Source: Metellina segmentata
Lineage: Eukaryota; Arthropoda; Arachnida; Araneae; Tetragnathidae
Length of the DNA: 64,000 nt
Reading direction: 5' to 3'
Assembly: GCA_947359465.1 (NCBI GenBank)
Contig: OX375873.1
Coordinates: forward strand, 132,014,899 to 132,078,898
Shown here: positions 45,240-57,089 of the stretch, in pieces
Layout of the letters: the number at the start of each line of letters is the position of its first letter
Numbering within the stretch: position 1 is the stretch's first letter
The notes under the pieces: generated by a model
What the model was told of the DNA's origin: nothing
What the model saw: the letters and a program-made list of their open reading frames with translations, nothing else
The model's database searches: none
Made by a program: the position numbers and the translations under genes

Positions 45240-46461
45240 CTGGGGGGCTCTGTCCCCTGCTCGCTTACGCTCACGAACCCCCGGGGATTGCTACGCAATC
45301 CCATATCGTTTGCTTCGCAAGTAAACCGTGTTAATCTCCTAACTTTACGATCAGTACTTCGTACTTTCTTAATAAACCGTCTGAGAACAGAGTGAAAAAG
45401 GCGAGCCTGTTTCATCGCCAAACAAAAAGAAATCGTTTTCATGGCAATTGTTGCTACGATAAATTTGATATCTGGCAAACCCGATAGTCAAAATACAACC
45501 CACAAGTGCGTGCTAAACCTGCTCCGCGAAATAAAAAATGCGAAATTTGTGTGACCAAGTTTTGATTGCATCGAATTTATTTAAGACCCAATTTTAAAAA
45601 TAATTGCACCGTAAGAAAGAGTACATTATGAGGTATACTGCGATATTTTCAAAATTAAAAACTAATAGTAATACGATACAGATATGATAGTTTAATTTTG
45701 TATCGGAAATTACGATCTGAAAGTTCCGAAAATTGCATGTCGAACTTTTAATTGCATCGACTTTATTTATTAACCAATTTAAAAAATAATTGTACCATAA
45801 GAAAGAGTGTGATGTAATGCATTCAGTGATGTTCTCAAATTAAAAAAAGTAATAGAATTAATTTGTAGATATGACAGTTTAAAAAAAAGTAGCGAAAATA
45901 TCCAAAGATTCCGAATTTTGCATGATCAACTTTTGATCGCATCGAATTTATTTATAAACCAATTTCAAAAATAAGTGTACCGTAAGAAAGAGTACATTCT
46001 GAGGTATACAGCGATATTTTAAAACTTAAAAACTAATAGTAATAAGATATAGATACGGCAGTTTTAAAACAAAGTAACAAAAATGTCCCGATTTTTCCCG
46101 AATTTCAAAAAAATATTATCAAGAAACAAATTGAAATTTCTAAATAAACTCGACGAGCTGCAAAAATTTACGTTGAGAGGTACTTTTTAAAAAAACTCAC
46201 GGCGGAAGATTGAAAATTTGTATGTGTTTTGCTCACTCGCGGAAGAAATTTCGTTCTTTCAATTTTGACACTTAATAAACCCTTAACTAATAGCCGCATC
46301 GGAAAAAAAATCTTAACAATTGTCCAGAGAATACGATGAACCATGTTAATTTCGTTTTTTTCTGATCAGTACCTTCTCGGGAAACCGTCTAAGAATCGAT
46401 CTAAGCAACACAGTTTTCAATCTTGCGGCGGTAACTTTTTTTTAATATAGAGATAGAGAGA
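45240..46461 (-). mobile_element. Helitron-like non-autonomous element, 1.22 kb
   Basis: On the minus strand it starts A|TCTCTCTATCTCTATATT and ends in a GGGGACAGAGCCCCCCAG|T hairpin terminus, a one-base variant of CTAG|T. The subterminal inverted pairs ctcgcttacgctcac and ggggattgctacgcaatccc are kept. The interior matches 29800-31037 block by block (ccgtaagaaagagtacatt, gaggtatactgcgatatttt, tcccgatttttcccgaattt, gaaaccgtctaagaatcg) but lacks the second GC-rich end block. No coding capacity. Confidence 0.72.
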
Positions 46462-46730
46462 TATTACTTCTGAAGGGAAAAGTGTGAATTTTAGCAGCAT
46501 GACAGCTGTAAAATTATAGCTGGAGCACTTATTTCGAAAGTGTTGTTCCAACAGACTACAGTAGGTAGAAATCCGTTTTTTTAGTGGTTTATATTGGGAG
46601 ATAAGCCTAAATTGCTTATTTTTACGAGGATGACATCAACAAAAAAATATCAGCAGAACACAAGAATGTAACTTAACATTTTGTTGTCACTCAACCTTAT
46701 AAATTAGCTCAAATGGCCACGATTGTTGTT

Positions 46731-47467
46731 TTAAGGGGGTCCGGGACACATCGAAATTTTTTTTTTATTAATTAATTTATAATTTTGAATTTTTTTTACT
46801 GATTACCCATCTAACTAATAAGCAAAATCACAACACAAAATTTTTCCAAAACTTTAAAAAAAAATTTTAATTACAAATTTTTGAAAAAAAGAGGGGTCAT
46901 TTTAAATTGCTAAAACTCAAAATATTCTTGATCAATTTTCAAAATTCTTGCAGTAAATTATTCACAAATTTATAAACTTTAATTTTGATTCAGCAATTAA
47001 AAAAAATATTAATTTAATAAAAAATAAAAAATATTTGAATGAAAATCTTTGAAAATTTTAAGGTACTTTTTTTTTAAAAAGTCATATTTTTAAAAGTAAA
47101 TATTTGTTTCAAATTTGCTGAATCAAAATTAAAGTATAATGTTTGAAAAAGATATATTCCAAATTTCAACCCTTAAACTTTATCGGTTTTTGACTTATAG
47201 CAATTTGAATACAGGAAATCTTGAAAAAATGCATCATGGAGAAAACGCACTTAACGTTTTAAAGACAGATGTTGTTGCCATGACAACAACTATCAAAAGT
47301 GTTAGATTTTCAAAATAATGCACCAAAAAAATTACTATATCTCTAGTTCTAATTAAGATAGAAACATGATTTAGACGTCATTTTAAGCAGAAAAACACAG
47401 AGAATTTCTTAAAATAATAATAAAAATTTAGAAAATTTGACGATTTTTGTGTTCCGGACCCCCTTAG
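46731..47467. mobile_element. TTAA-flanked element with GGGGGTCCGG ends, 737 bp
   Basis: Left TTAAGGGGGTCCGGGACACA and right TGTGTTCCGGACCCCCTTAG are inverted repeats of about 18 bp, on TTAA and TTAG. The interior is over 75 percent A+T, non-coding and rich in A and T runs. The ends match those at 9989-10562. Class is inferred as piggyBac-like only from the TTAA border. Confidence 0.75.
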
Positions 47468-47879
47468 TAAGTTTTGTTTGGAATAAAAATTTAGAGTGGA
47501 CGGTGCGATGTCCTCAGCTTGTAAATAATACACAGTACATAGAGTATATATAAAAAATCCTTTACGGAAAGACAACGTTCTTCTTAGTATTCACTACAGT
47601 AAACATCTAGCATACCGATCGGTCAGATCTGTTACTCAGGTAACAAATGTGATGAAAAGCAGAAACAAAATACCGAAAACATACACATATAATATGGATA
47701 CACTGGACTAACAATAGCGGCCTCCTTTCCAGCAATTTCAGAAATTGTCACCACTGTCGGTATTAGGTACCCAAACTGAACTTCAAATTAAATTGCATTC
47801 CAATCCCTGTATATGAAACTCTCTAGCATCGGAAAACAACAGATTCTACCCACAAGTCTTCTGACGTATTAGGAAAATA
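47468..47879. other. Unassigned DNA
   Basis: Contains a short palindromic stretch gttactcaggtaac near 47631. Nothing else seen. Confidence 0.4.
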
Positions 47880-48693
47880 CTAGGGACCCCGCCCCCTGCT
47901 CGCAAACACTCGCCAACCCCCGGAGGATTTCTTCGCAATCCTCATTGGTTCGCTGCGCGAACCTATGCTCGCTTCGCTCGCATTAATGAAGACATGTGTC
48001 CTAGCAGAAAGGATTGTTTACAAAATATGATATTCCAAAAAATTATTTTTCAAACCTAAATTTTTTTGCTATTTTTCAGAAAAGATATATACAGTACCGA
48101 TAGAATCTGAATTAAAATGAAAACTTTGAGAAAATTTTGACTCGAAATGTGACGGCTGATTTGGAAATTGAATACCCAGCATGTTGTTTGAGTGTATATT
48201 TACCCCTGCACTCGAACCACCCACGCATTTTCATTGAGTTAGTTGTCGAAAGTTGTAGTGTAAGCGTCTTGTTGAACTATAATTGTTGGCCCTGAAAAGG
48301 ACCTTTTTTAAATGGCCCTGAAAAGATCCTCCGCTTTCTTTGATTTCTATTATTAACTGCAACAGCTCGATAAAATTCATTTTTTTTTTCAATAAAATTT
48401 CGTCCGATAACGCTATAAATTCAATTCAAGCGCGAGGCTTCGTGAAAAACAAATAATCGTACAATGTTGCCAAAACGCGATAACAAATAACGTCTTTTTT
48501 GCGTGCCACGTAAGAGAATTATATATATAGATAAAATTCATTTTTTTTTCAATAAAATTTCATCCGATAACGCTATAAATTCAATTCAAGCGCGAGGCTT
48601 CGTGAAAAACAAATAATCGTACAATGTTGCCAAAACGCGATAACAAATAACGTCTTTTTTGCGTGCCACGTAAGAGAATTATATATATATAGA
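47880..48693 (-). mobile_element. Helitron-like element with tandemly doubled 5' end
   Basis: On the minus strand it starts A|TCTATATATATATAATTC and ends in CGGGGTCCCTAG|T after a GC-rich segment with the pairs attggttcgctgcgcgaacc and gctcgcttcgctcgc (on +). The last 160 bp on + are present twice in tandem (48370-48530 and 48531-48693), differing by one substitution and one TA unit. Each copy ends in tatatatatagat, so the element has two complete 5' ends. No coding capacity. Confidence 0.8.
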
Positions 48694-49791
48694 TTATAAA
48701 AAAACCTGAGAAGTTTGTAAACCAGTAAACCATTAAAAAATCATTACAAATTTTAAATAAATTATTAATTTACCTCTCAATTTTTCCACGTATCCACAAA
48801 GTTTTGCGAGCAGATGGTTACAGTTTGGTTAAAAGGTTGTAGCTTTTACAAATTTGAAAAGCTAGAGAAATAGAATTACTATCTCTAGAGTTGTTACTAT
48901 TAAACGAAGTGTAACTTAATTTAAATTGCACGTATTGATTCAGAGCATTTAAGCACACAAAGTTGGTTGTATCTTGATGAATCACTTCTCAAAGTGTGCA
49001 CGTTAGTATGAAGAACAAATTTCACTTCACAAGAATTACTTTAAGTCATGCTATGAAAATAAATTTCTCAGAATATTCATGTCACATAACTTCTCCGTGT
49101 AGTTTATCATGTAATTTCCCTAACCAAATAGCATTGTCTAGACTTAAAGCAAATTTTTCCACGATAGTCAAACAAAGATTTTACGAATATGTGGGATTAA
49201 TAATTTATAAAGATAGACTGTATAAATAATAAAATTTCTGAAACACGTTTCTGTGAAATGTGTGGCCCATTTTTGTGTTTTATCAAATTATTACTTCAGT
49301 TCTCTTTACGTTATAATATTTTCTGTTATGTTACTTTAATCAGCATTTGTTTCATTATAATTTGATAAAACTCCTACATTTAAGTATTTTTCAAAGATTC
49401 GTTTATTTAACGACGTAATTCTGACCAAAAATCAACTTGTTTTATGCGTTATAATAGAAAAGAGGCTTAAAGTAATCCAGCCTTTTGCAAATCACACAAT
49501 GCTTACTTTTTAAAAGGAACACAAACATAATCAAGACTATTTACAATTTAAGATCTCGACTTTTTAAAAGTATGTATAACATTTTATGTCAGAGAAACCT
49601 TATATAAAAACAACACAATATCTTCAAATAAAGACTTACATTCTTAGAATTTGTAATGCAGGTGTACAAAAGCTGAGGATTATTTTCCTGAAATTTAGAA
49701 CGGTGGTTAAAGGCATGTTGAAAGTTTCATTCTTTCGTTGTAGGTGAGAAAAACAGTCGGTTCTGCTCGTAAATTTTGCTAAAACTAGTTA
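48694..49791. other. AT-rich DNA, nothing recognised
   Basis: Includes a 77-codon frame at 48996-49229 (+) with no family features. Confidence 0.45.
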
Positions 49792-49906
49792 TTAACTCTC
49801 CAAGTGGTTTCGACGAGATATCTCGTCCATCAAGATCTGACCAATTTTGATAAGAATATCTCAAGATAATGCTTATTCTTTTAGAGGCAACCACTAGGAG
49901 GGTTAA
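49792..49906. mobile_element. TTAA-flanked MITE, CGACGAGATATCTCG family, short intact copy
   Basis: TTAACTCTCCAAGTGGTTTC at the left and AACCACTAGGAGGGTTAA at the right are inverted ends with TTAA at 49792-49795 and 49903-49906. At 115 bp it is the shortest copy with both ends, and gives the minimal structure of the family. Confidence 0.8.
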
Positions 49907-50265
49907 AAATCACAATGCATAACGGATGAGTTGATACCTTACACAGGCAGTATAATTTAATCTTTGTCTCTAGAGAGAACAGTTGTAAAATAACGATAAT
50001 TTGTAAATTTATTTAACGAAATGAGAAAAACTATCAAGAATGGATATTAAGTCTAACTGGTATTTATAAAATTCGTAAAAAAAATGCATTTCTGCTTCTA
50101 ATTTAAAGCATTTATATAAGCCTAGAAATTCAAGAAAATCTCTAGTCAGCTAAGGTAATCATACTTATGAGTGCTAGTTTGATGTCTCCTAGTTGCTTTT
50201 TTGACCAACCCCTGATGTTAGCTGACATGAATGAAGGCCTCCATATCTCCAGTATAGGTCCTAGT
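49907..50265. other. AT-rich DNA, nothing recognised
   Basis: No feature supported. Confidence 0.4.
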
Positions 50266-50640
50266 TCCAGTTTAGATGACGATCCCAAGGATTATTTTAC
50301 ATGGTGGGCCCACAATCCAGTACACGGGTTTAGATGAAGCCATGCCCAAGCACGCCAGTTTGGATGATGGACTCATGCCAAAGTACACCAATTTAAATCA
50401 TGGATCCATGTTGAAGTACACAAGTTTAGATGATGAAACCATGACCAGGTATATTAATTAAGATGATGGAATCATGTCCAAGTGCACCAGTTTCGATGAT
50501 GGATTCATGTCCAAGTACTCCAATTTAAATAATAGACCCATGTCGAAGTACAAACATTTAGATAATGGGCTCATGCCCACGTACACCAGCTTATATGATG
50601 AACCCATGGCCAAGCACACCAGTTTATGGGGGTACATTAA
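50266..50640 (+). repeat. 33-bp minisatellite with an almost continuous reading frame
   Basis: About nine units of 33 bp, consensus near ATGCCCAAGTACACCAGTTT then AGATGATGGACTC. In one + frame (50276-50659) they read as eleven-residue units of the form M-P-K-Y-T-S-L-D-D-G-x. The frame is broken only by one TAA at 50459-50461, where other units have TTA or TTG (Leu). Units differ at many third positions but also at others. The unit length being a multiple of three makes open frames likely by itself, so I call it a minisatellite; a decayed repeat-protein gene is the alternative. Confidence 0.8.
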
Positions 50641-50659
50641 ACTACCTACATTATTCTAA

Positions 50660-51029
50660 GTATTAAATATACGATTCGAACAGATGTAAGTTTTTTTTCG
50701 TTGCTCAATTAATCACCTTTGTTGTAAATATAATGAATATTTATAGATTTTTAGACCAGGGAAAACATATTACACACCACAGTACAAAAAACACTCACAT
50801 TTCCCGTGCCGTATGTAGTTTTGAGTCCAGCGTATTGAGGACTCATGAGCGTGCGAGGTTCAATTTGGATGAAAGGTAGTACATACAACTAGGTGCTCTC
50901 CACAAGTCTAATCATGTTTTCGAACCATTTGCTCATCCGCAATAGCTCAAAGATTAAAGCTAAAAGCACATTTTTTTGAACGAAAGCCGTACATTAGAAC
51001 ATCCCAACCGCAATTTTTAATTGAAGTAT
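50660..51029. other. Unassigned DNA
   Basis: No feature supported. Confidence 0.4.
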
Positions 51030-51500
51030 CTTCGGATGCCTTCTGAAAGATCTCGAATGTTCCAATTCCCTCGAAAGCATCCGGGATTAAAAACGAACGC
51101 TCGCTTTCTCACCTTGCTGCGGAAAATCAGCTCCGGTGTAGCTCAATTTTTCCCTCGGAATTCTCAAAATAGACACGGAGTTAATTATTGCGAAAACCGA
51201 GCCAAAAGTCTTCGCAATTAATTACGAAGACTTAATTACTTTCCCCTCACTGGAGGACTCTCGTGCCTCCATGTGGGGCGAAATGAACACTCCAAAGGTT
51301 TCAAAACTTCGGCCATTTACCCCCGACGCATGATCTTTAGGAGGTGCTTCAAAACGGGCAAATTAACAAAAAAATGCCCCCGTAGCGAGGTGAAAGGAGG
51401 GAAAAAACAAGCGCTCTCACATTGTGAAAAATGGGCGGTGCAGGTAAAGGTGTTCGCTGTGAAGATTGAGTTTGAATGAAAATTAGGTGGTAATTGTGTG
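51030..51500. promoter_or_regulatory. GC-elevated unique island with homeodomain-type TAATTA sites
   Basis: The block contains gttaattattgcgaaaaccg, cttcgcaattaattacgaag (a 20-base palindrome at 51211-51230) and cttaattactttcccctcac. Short + frames have no domain. Matches no repeat here. Clustered TAAT cores next to CpG-containing DNA suggest an enhancer-like element; function is not shown. Confidence 0.3.
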
Positions 51501-52534
51501 AGGTTATTATCGAAGAATTCAAGAGGAAAGTTCCGGCCTGTCGCTCTAATTAAAAAAAATTAGAAATATTGGAAAATGGCTATTAAAACTTTTACCCCGG
51601 GTAATCAATTAGCTCATCAGGGTAAAATCATTACTCATGGTAGATTAGAAGAGCTGCGTAAATTTCAGGCCACATCAAGTACATCTTTAAAACGTTAACT
51701 TTTACAGTGTACGTTACTGTAACCTTCGCGATTACCTATCTTAGAAAATACTTAGGCAACAATATGTGGAACAAAATACTTTTTTCCAAAAGCATTTATG
51801 CATTGAATTTTCTTTTAGAACATTTGATGGATTTCAAATAATTTCGTTACAAATTATTTCAATAGCACACATATAGTTTTGTTACAATAATTCTACTATG
51901 TATTACACTAAAAGTAGGTAATAGCAAAATGAGCATAAAAGTGAAAAGTAACTGCCCAAATGCAGAATTATATTCAGTGTTCCGCATCACAACTGCAAGT
52001 AATTGCAATTATTCTGCAGACATTTTGTACGAATTTTTAATACTGCAGTAAAATCAAAAACAGACGTCAAACACAATTATCGGCTAAATATATATTACGT
52101 ATTTATAGTAAAACATCAAAAATAATTAACTTACTTTATTTATTTAAAACCAAGGCATACTTTCAGAATTTGCCAATTCTGTTTTGTCTTTGAATTAGTA
52201 TATGTGTTATTTATAAATTGTTTGTGGTAATTTGGGCGGTGTAGGGAGATTGTTCCGTAGCTAGAAAAGAAAAAAAAAGTGTGACAAGGCTTTGCAATGC
52301 AGAAAATTGTAACTTAGGATTAAAAAAAAAAAAAACGACCAAAATTTTGTTAAAATTAAAGGAAAATTGTTCTGCAAAAATACTCTGTTTGTTCTACGAC
52401 GTACGTCGCAATTTTAAACACTTTCTTCTCCCGGAAGTAACGGTATCAAACTGAAAACAAATACAGTAGATTCTGTTGCTGTTGATTCTCTGTACAGTAG
52501 ATTCTGTTGCTGTTTAATTCTCCTTGTGGATGTC
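51501..52534. other. AT-rich DNA, nothing recognised
   Basis: Contains a short direct repeat (acagtagattctgttgctgt at about 52463 and 52494). Otherwise nothing. Confidence 0.45.
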
Positions 52535-52757
52535 TCGGCGATTTACCTTGGAATTAACAAAACTGACCAGATGTTGATTGATGAGGTATCTCGCCATTTG
52601 AAGAAAACGGAACAGATCTTGATTTCGTCCCCATATTTCATCATCACGTAAAGATCTCATCTCAAAATCGTCATTGTCTTGATGATATATTTCCTCATTA
52701 GCCAATTTGCTCATATACTGATGCACAAAATACCTCGTCGAAAACATTTGGGAGGTA
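52535..52757. mobile_element. TTAA-type MITE, CGACGAGATATCTCG family, decayed
   Basis: Family motifs attaacaaaactgaccagat, gatgaggtatctcgccattt, gaagaaaacgg-acagatctt and cctcgtcgaaaacatttggg, ending aggtaacta. The 77-codon minus frame is inside. Confidence 0.6.
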
Positions 52758-53024
52758 ACTAAGGTCTAGTTAATAACTGGTTGTACCTTCTGATGTCATA
52801 GACTTACAAGAAAATGCTTCAAAAAGCAAAAATACAAACAAAATATTTATAGTAATTTAAAAAATGTCATATTCCATCTACAGACAAATATGTTTTAATG
52901 GCAGCTCTTAATAACCCATTCAAAAAAACTTCGGAAAAAAATTAGTTTAACGCTTAGGAAACTATTATCAGTCAAAGAGAGATCTAAGTGCATACCAAGT
53001 ATATTAAAAGTACCCATTTGTAAG

Positions 53025-53479
53025 CAGGGCCGCCCATAAGGGGGGACAAACCCGACAAATGTATGGGGGCCCGGACGTTTAAGGGGCCCGCGGCCCCAAG
53101 GTTTGTTCAAGAAATTATCTGCCTCATTTTAGGGTTATTTTCTGAATTTGACAAAAAAAAATATCGAACAGAAAATAGTCTTTTCAAGTCCTTAAAACGA
53201 CCCCGTCAAGGTGGTCTCACATTTTCACCAGTCTACGACAACGACTAGTTGGTTTACATGCCACAAGGAGTAATGAGTATAGCACATATACATATTTAAT
53301 TCCATTATTACTTACCAGTTCATTATTAATATATTATGGGTTTGCTTGTACATTTCTGAAGTTGGGTATTTGTAAATATATGGATACTTGGGAAATTAAA
53401 ACTTCCTACACAAGAAAAAAACTTAGGGGCCCGCCCGAAAATTTGGTCGGGGGGCCCGGGAAATTTATGGGCGGCCCTG
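53025..53479. mobile_element. hAT MITE with perfect 8-bp target duplication
   Basis: TTTGTAAG at 53017-53024 and 53480-53487 flanks CAGGGCCGCCCATAAGG (left) and TTTATGGGCGGCCCTG (right), inverted ends of hAT type. Both subterminal regions carry GGGGCCCG blocks (53060-53095, 53427-53460). Open frames on both strands run across the ends and carry no hAT protein motifs. Confidence 0.93.
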
Positions 53480-53645
53480 TTTGTAAGTGTCTTTCTTCGT
53501 ACTTACAAGGAAAGGGTACCGAGTCCAAATGGGCTATGATTAGAATACACAGTTCGTATTCTAAGCGAAACTATAATACGAAAAATAAATTTTACTCGAA
53601 TTTTAGTAGTTATAATTCCATGGAGTAATGATTTTCTTATACATG

Positions 53646-54509
53646 TGGTGCCCGGCCTGCCACTAGAGGGCACCTCCGCGCTGATCTAATCTCCGATCAC
53701 TGCGCAGCCATTCCGCGCATTGCGAAACGCCGAGAGCCAAAAGCGACACAGAAGCATCTGACGAAGCAACTAGCGCGTCTTTCTAGGAATGGCTCTTCGT
53801 TACGTGGACGATTCTATTCAGGACCGTAGGTTGATCGGTAGATATTAACTCGTGATAAGTGAATAGATTCTTCAGTTCTATTCTTTCGTAACTTTTTTTG
53901 ATCCACAGTGAGCTATGATTGATTATTTACTTGTTAAAATATAACCAGGACCGGACTGAGGGAAACCTCAATAGTTTTTGTGCATCTCCCGTCTTAGCTC
54001 TGTTGATTATTCTTGTAATGCTGTCACCACGCAACACTTAAATTTTTTCTTCAAGTTTGTATTTCGACGATTTTGAACTGTATCTTCAAATATTTCTCAC
54101 TTCAGATTCATTTTCCCCTTTTAGAAGTAAAAATCTCTCATCTTCAATTGATTGAGTTCATATATATCTGCATGTATTAGTTCATTAGCTGTTAGGGCTC
54201 TACTTTCCACGAGTTTAATATCTACCGACCTACCTACGTTCCAAAATAGAATCGTCCACGCAACGAAGAGCCATTCCTAGAAAGACGCGCTAGTTGACGA
54301 AGCAAGTGAAAATCCGTGTGTGTTGGAAGCAATCACGACGATGGGCAGTGGAGTAAACTTTGTATTGCTAGGACGGTGCACCCTTCAGAACTCTTAATTT
54401 GACTTTCATTGTATTGGTCAACTCAACTGTAATTATTCATCAATCTAATTGTATTTAATTATTATTTAAAACGATTCTTTACATTACCAATTGCTCACAA
54501 CCGGCCCCA
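53646..54509. mobile_element. Solo LTR candidate, 864 bp, with internal inverted arms
   Basis: CATG is duplicated at 53642-53645 and 54510-54513. Between, the sequence starts TGGTGCCCGGCC and ends CCGGCCCCA: TG...CA with a short inverted repeat, as in Gypsy-type LTRs. Two arms of about 95 bp inside, at about 53762-53856 and 54214-54306, are close inverted copies (ctagcgcgtctttctaggaa, tggctcttcgtt, gtggacgattctatt, ggtagatatta). No gag/pol nearby. Inverted arms are unusual for an LTR, so a fold-back transposon is the alternative. Confidence 0.55.
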
Positions 54510-54513
54510 CATG

Positions 54514-55544
54514 CATTCATTACGCACTTATTTTGTGGTGCTAAAAGATTACTTCTTTCGTATTAATATAAAAAGTACTTCTTTCGTGGTGCCTCGTGAA
54601 AAGAAATAAAAAACACATAATAGACAAGTGCTTAGTAAACAAGCGGTCGTACGGATATAATAATTGTCAAAGTATTACGTAAGTTACCTATTATTCAAAA
54701 CACTTACGTAGGACTAAATGAAAGACTTAAATCTAAATGACATCCAGTTTGTATTTGCATTACAGTTTAATTCCTCAGATTTGAATAATCTCTTGAAGTA
54801 TATCTTTATATTAAATATTTGTAAAATTTCACTGAGTACTATACATCTCTAAGAGAAATCTAATTTCAGTTATATTTCATAACATGCCATGCCTTATTAC
54901 TCTATTTGCTACTCGTTAAAGATTAAATTATATCATATTTTTCTAATATTAGTGACATTTACTTGTATTATAGCCTACAATTTTTTTTAACAGTTTTTAA
55001 AAATTGGGAGTTATTTTTACGCAACACTTTTAAAGTATAGTACCACTCCAAACTAAATTGAATCTTTACGAATTCTAATAACACTAAATTTGAATGTTAT
55101 TAAAAACACTATTCAGTCAAGTAATTTTGTATCGGAAACGAATACATCAAATTTACTCTTTTTTGTCCCTGCTTTAATGAAAAGTATCCGTCCATCACAA
55201 ACTTTACATAAACAGGGAAATTTATATTAAAAAACAACATTATTTGTTTTTTTCTGATCCAAGCACTTTCTTGACAGCTAAATTGAAGTTTTAGTGAGTC
55301 ATAGTATTTCCAGTACTGCATATTATATTTTGATAAGACGGAGAAATGTATTTCTAATTGACGATAAAAAATGTCCTTTATATAATCTGTAATTTACTTA
55401 TATTCATCAATGCATGAGATATCTCACTCAATTGCATTGGATTAAATGATATCAAATAGAAAAACACTTTTCAAAGAATGCATCAAAAAAATAATTGAGG
55501 CTCTTTCCAAATTTCCCTATGCAAGTAGATCTTTTAATATAGCG
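54514..55544. other. AT-rich DNA, nothing recognised
   Basis: No feature supported. Confidence 0.45.
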
Positions 55545-55800
55545 TCCCACTAGAGCATCACAACGGACTATTGGTGACGTTCCGAGATCAAACCTTAAAG
55601 GAAAGTTCATATTACAACGCCACGTAATTTTGAACCACGGTCAGATGACGAGATAACACCTAAGCTCTCCAAACTTACACTCTACGCAAACGCAAGGATA
55701 TTTGAGCCCATCACATTCCATTGTACGCGAAGGTCTTTGGTTGGATTTGAACTCGCAACACTTCTGTGAAGTCATCACTCTTCCAACCGAGCTACCGTGC
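55545..55800 (-). mobile_element. SINE-1, head type 2
   Basis: On the minus strand: tRNA-like head GGCACGGTAGCTCGGTTGGA then AGAGTGATG, B box GAGTTCAAATCC, body, and the tail near cgtcccactagagcatcaca (on +). The head is the best preserved type 2 copy and looks like a real tRNA 5' half. A C run (55800-55810) abuts the 5' end. Confidence 0.75.
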
Positions 55801-56214
55801 CCCCCCCCCCTACATGTTGGACATGGATATCATTTTAGTCGGGGCCAAGATTAAGGGGAGGTGATAATGTGATGTTTAAAAAATATAGTGCACAATAAAT
55901 TTTATTGAAGCATGTTTTTTAAATATTATAAATTAGTATTTCTTAATTTCATATACTTATCTCGTACTTACGAATGTTTCATGTATTTGTGTGCTTAAGT
56001 ACTTGTTGTGGGGGAGGCGTATCCATCCTGAAATTGAGGCCTAAAATTTAAATGTAAGGCGATCTGTGTACGTTTGTACTATCGGAAGAATGACCGACTA
56101 CTGATGTTCTAAAAACTTCACAATTGACCGATTTATTGATGCGGAACGAGAGGAAATAATCTGCCTGTTTTGGATAGATACAGTTACTTTCATGCCAACT
56201 TTTATTCCTACCAT
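55801..56214. other. Unassigned DNA
   Basis: Begins with a run of about ten C. No other feature supported. Confidence 0.4.
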
Positions 56215-56300
56215 GTTTGTTTGTTGGTTGGTTTTGGATTTTATTGCGCAATGACCATATCTGGGAAAGTTTCACCAAACACCAATGTCAAGTTATCGTG
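56215..56300 (-). mobile_element. SINE-2 tail fragment
   Basis: ggttggttttggattttatt, gcgcaatgaccatatctggg and aatgtcaagttatcg follow the SINE-2 tail order. Confidence 0.5.
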
Positions 56301-57089
56301 AAAAAAAATAATAAGTGGAGAAATAGAATGATCGCTTTTTTATCCTAGGGTTGTGACATGTTTATCAGAATTCTTGTATGCACTACGCTACATACTAGTT
56401 TAAGGTAAAAATCAGATGTTGATAACTTATAAATGGTTTCGAATTCACCCCCCCCCCACACACACACACATGGAAGCGATAGGTACATTTGGAAACGACA
56501 TAGTTTTTCATTACTACGTTATATGTTTGTATTGGTTTAAAATTGAAGAAGTCGGCTTTTGTTTTGAACAACCAAATAACTCTTTAAACAAATGGATTGA
56601 AGTAAAATTTTAAGGCGCAAATCAGCTTAGAGAAGAAACATATTAACTGCCAACTAAATGCTTAGCGCGAGAAATAGAATGTCATGTCGGAGTGTGACAA
56701 AATACTGTGCTTACTTTTTGACTAAAAACTAATATCTGTAAAATCTTGTCAGTTAATGAGTTTCTGCTCCAAGTCGAATCTTTTATTCTCTCTTTTGCAT
56801 CCAAATTATTCCACTGAACATAGATGCGTAAAACACGGTCAAATTATACTATGAAGACAAACGGCAAATGTAAGTGAAACAATTTTATTGAACGGTCCTT
56901 TAACCAAGTTTCTTTATGGCTTTCTTAACAGTGTAAAGTTTTTATTTAATGTTTTTTTTTAAATCATAATACTAGAGTAATATTAGCATAATTTACCACG
57001 AAAATCAAGGAACAGTGATGCTAATTGAAACACAGTTCGAAACAACGCTGAAACAAAGAAATATAGAAATCATTACTCTAAAGATTCTG
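56301..57089. other. Unassigned DNA
   Basis: A C run followed by (CA)n lies at 56450-56470. No coding region recognised. Confidence 0.4.
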
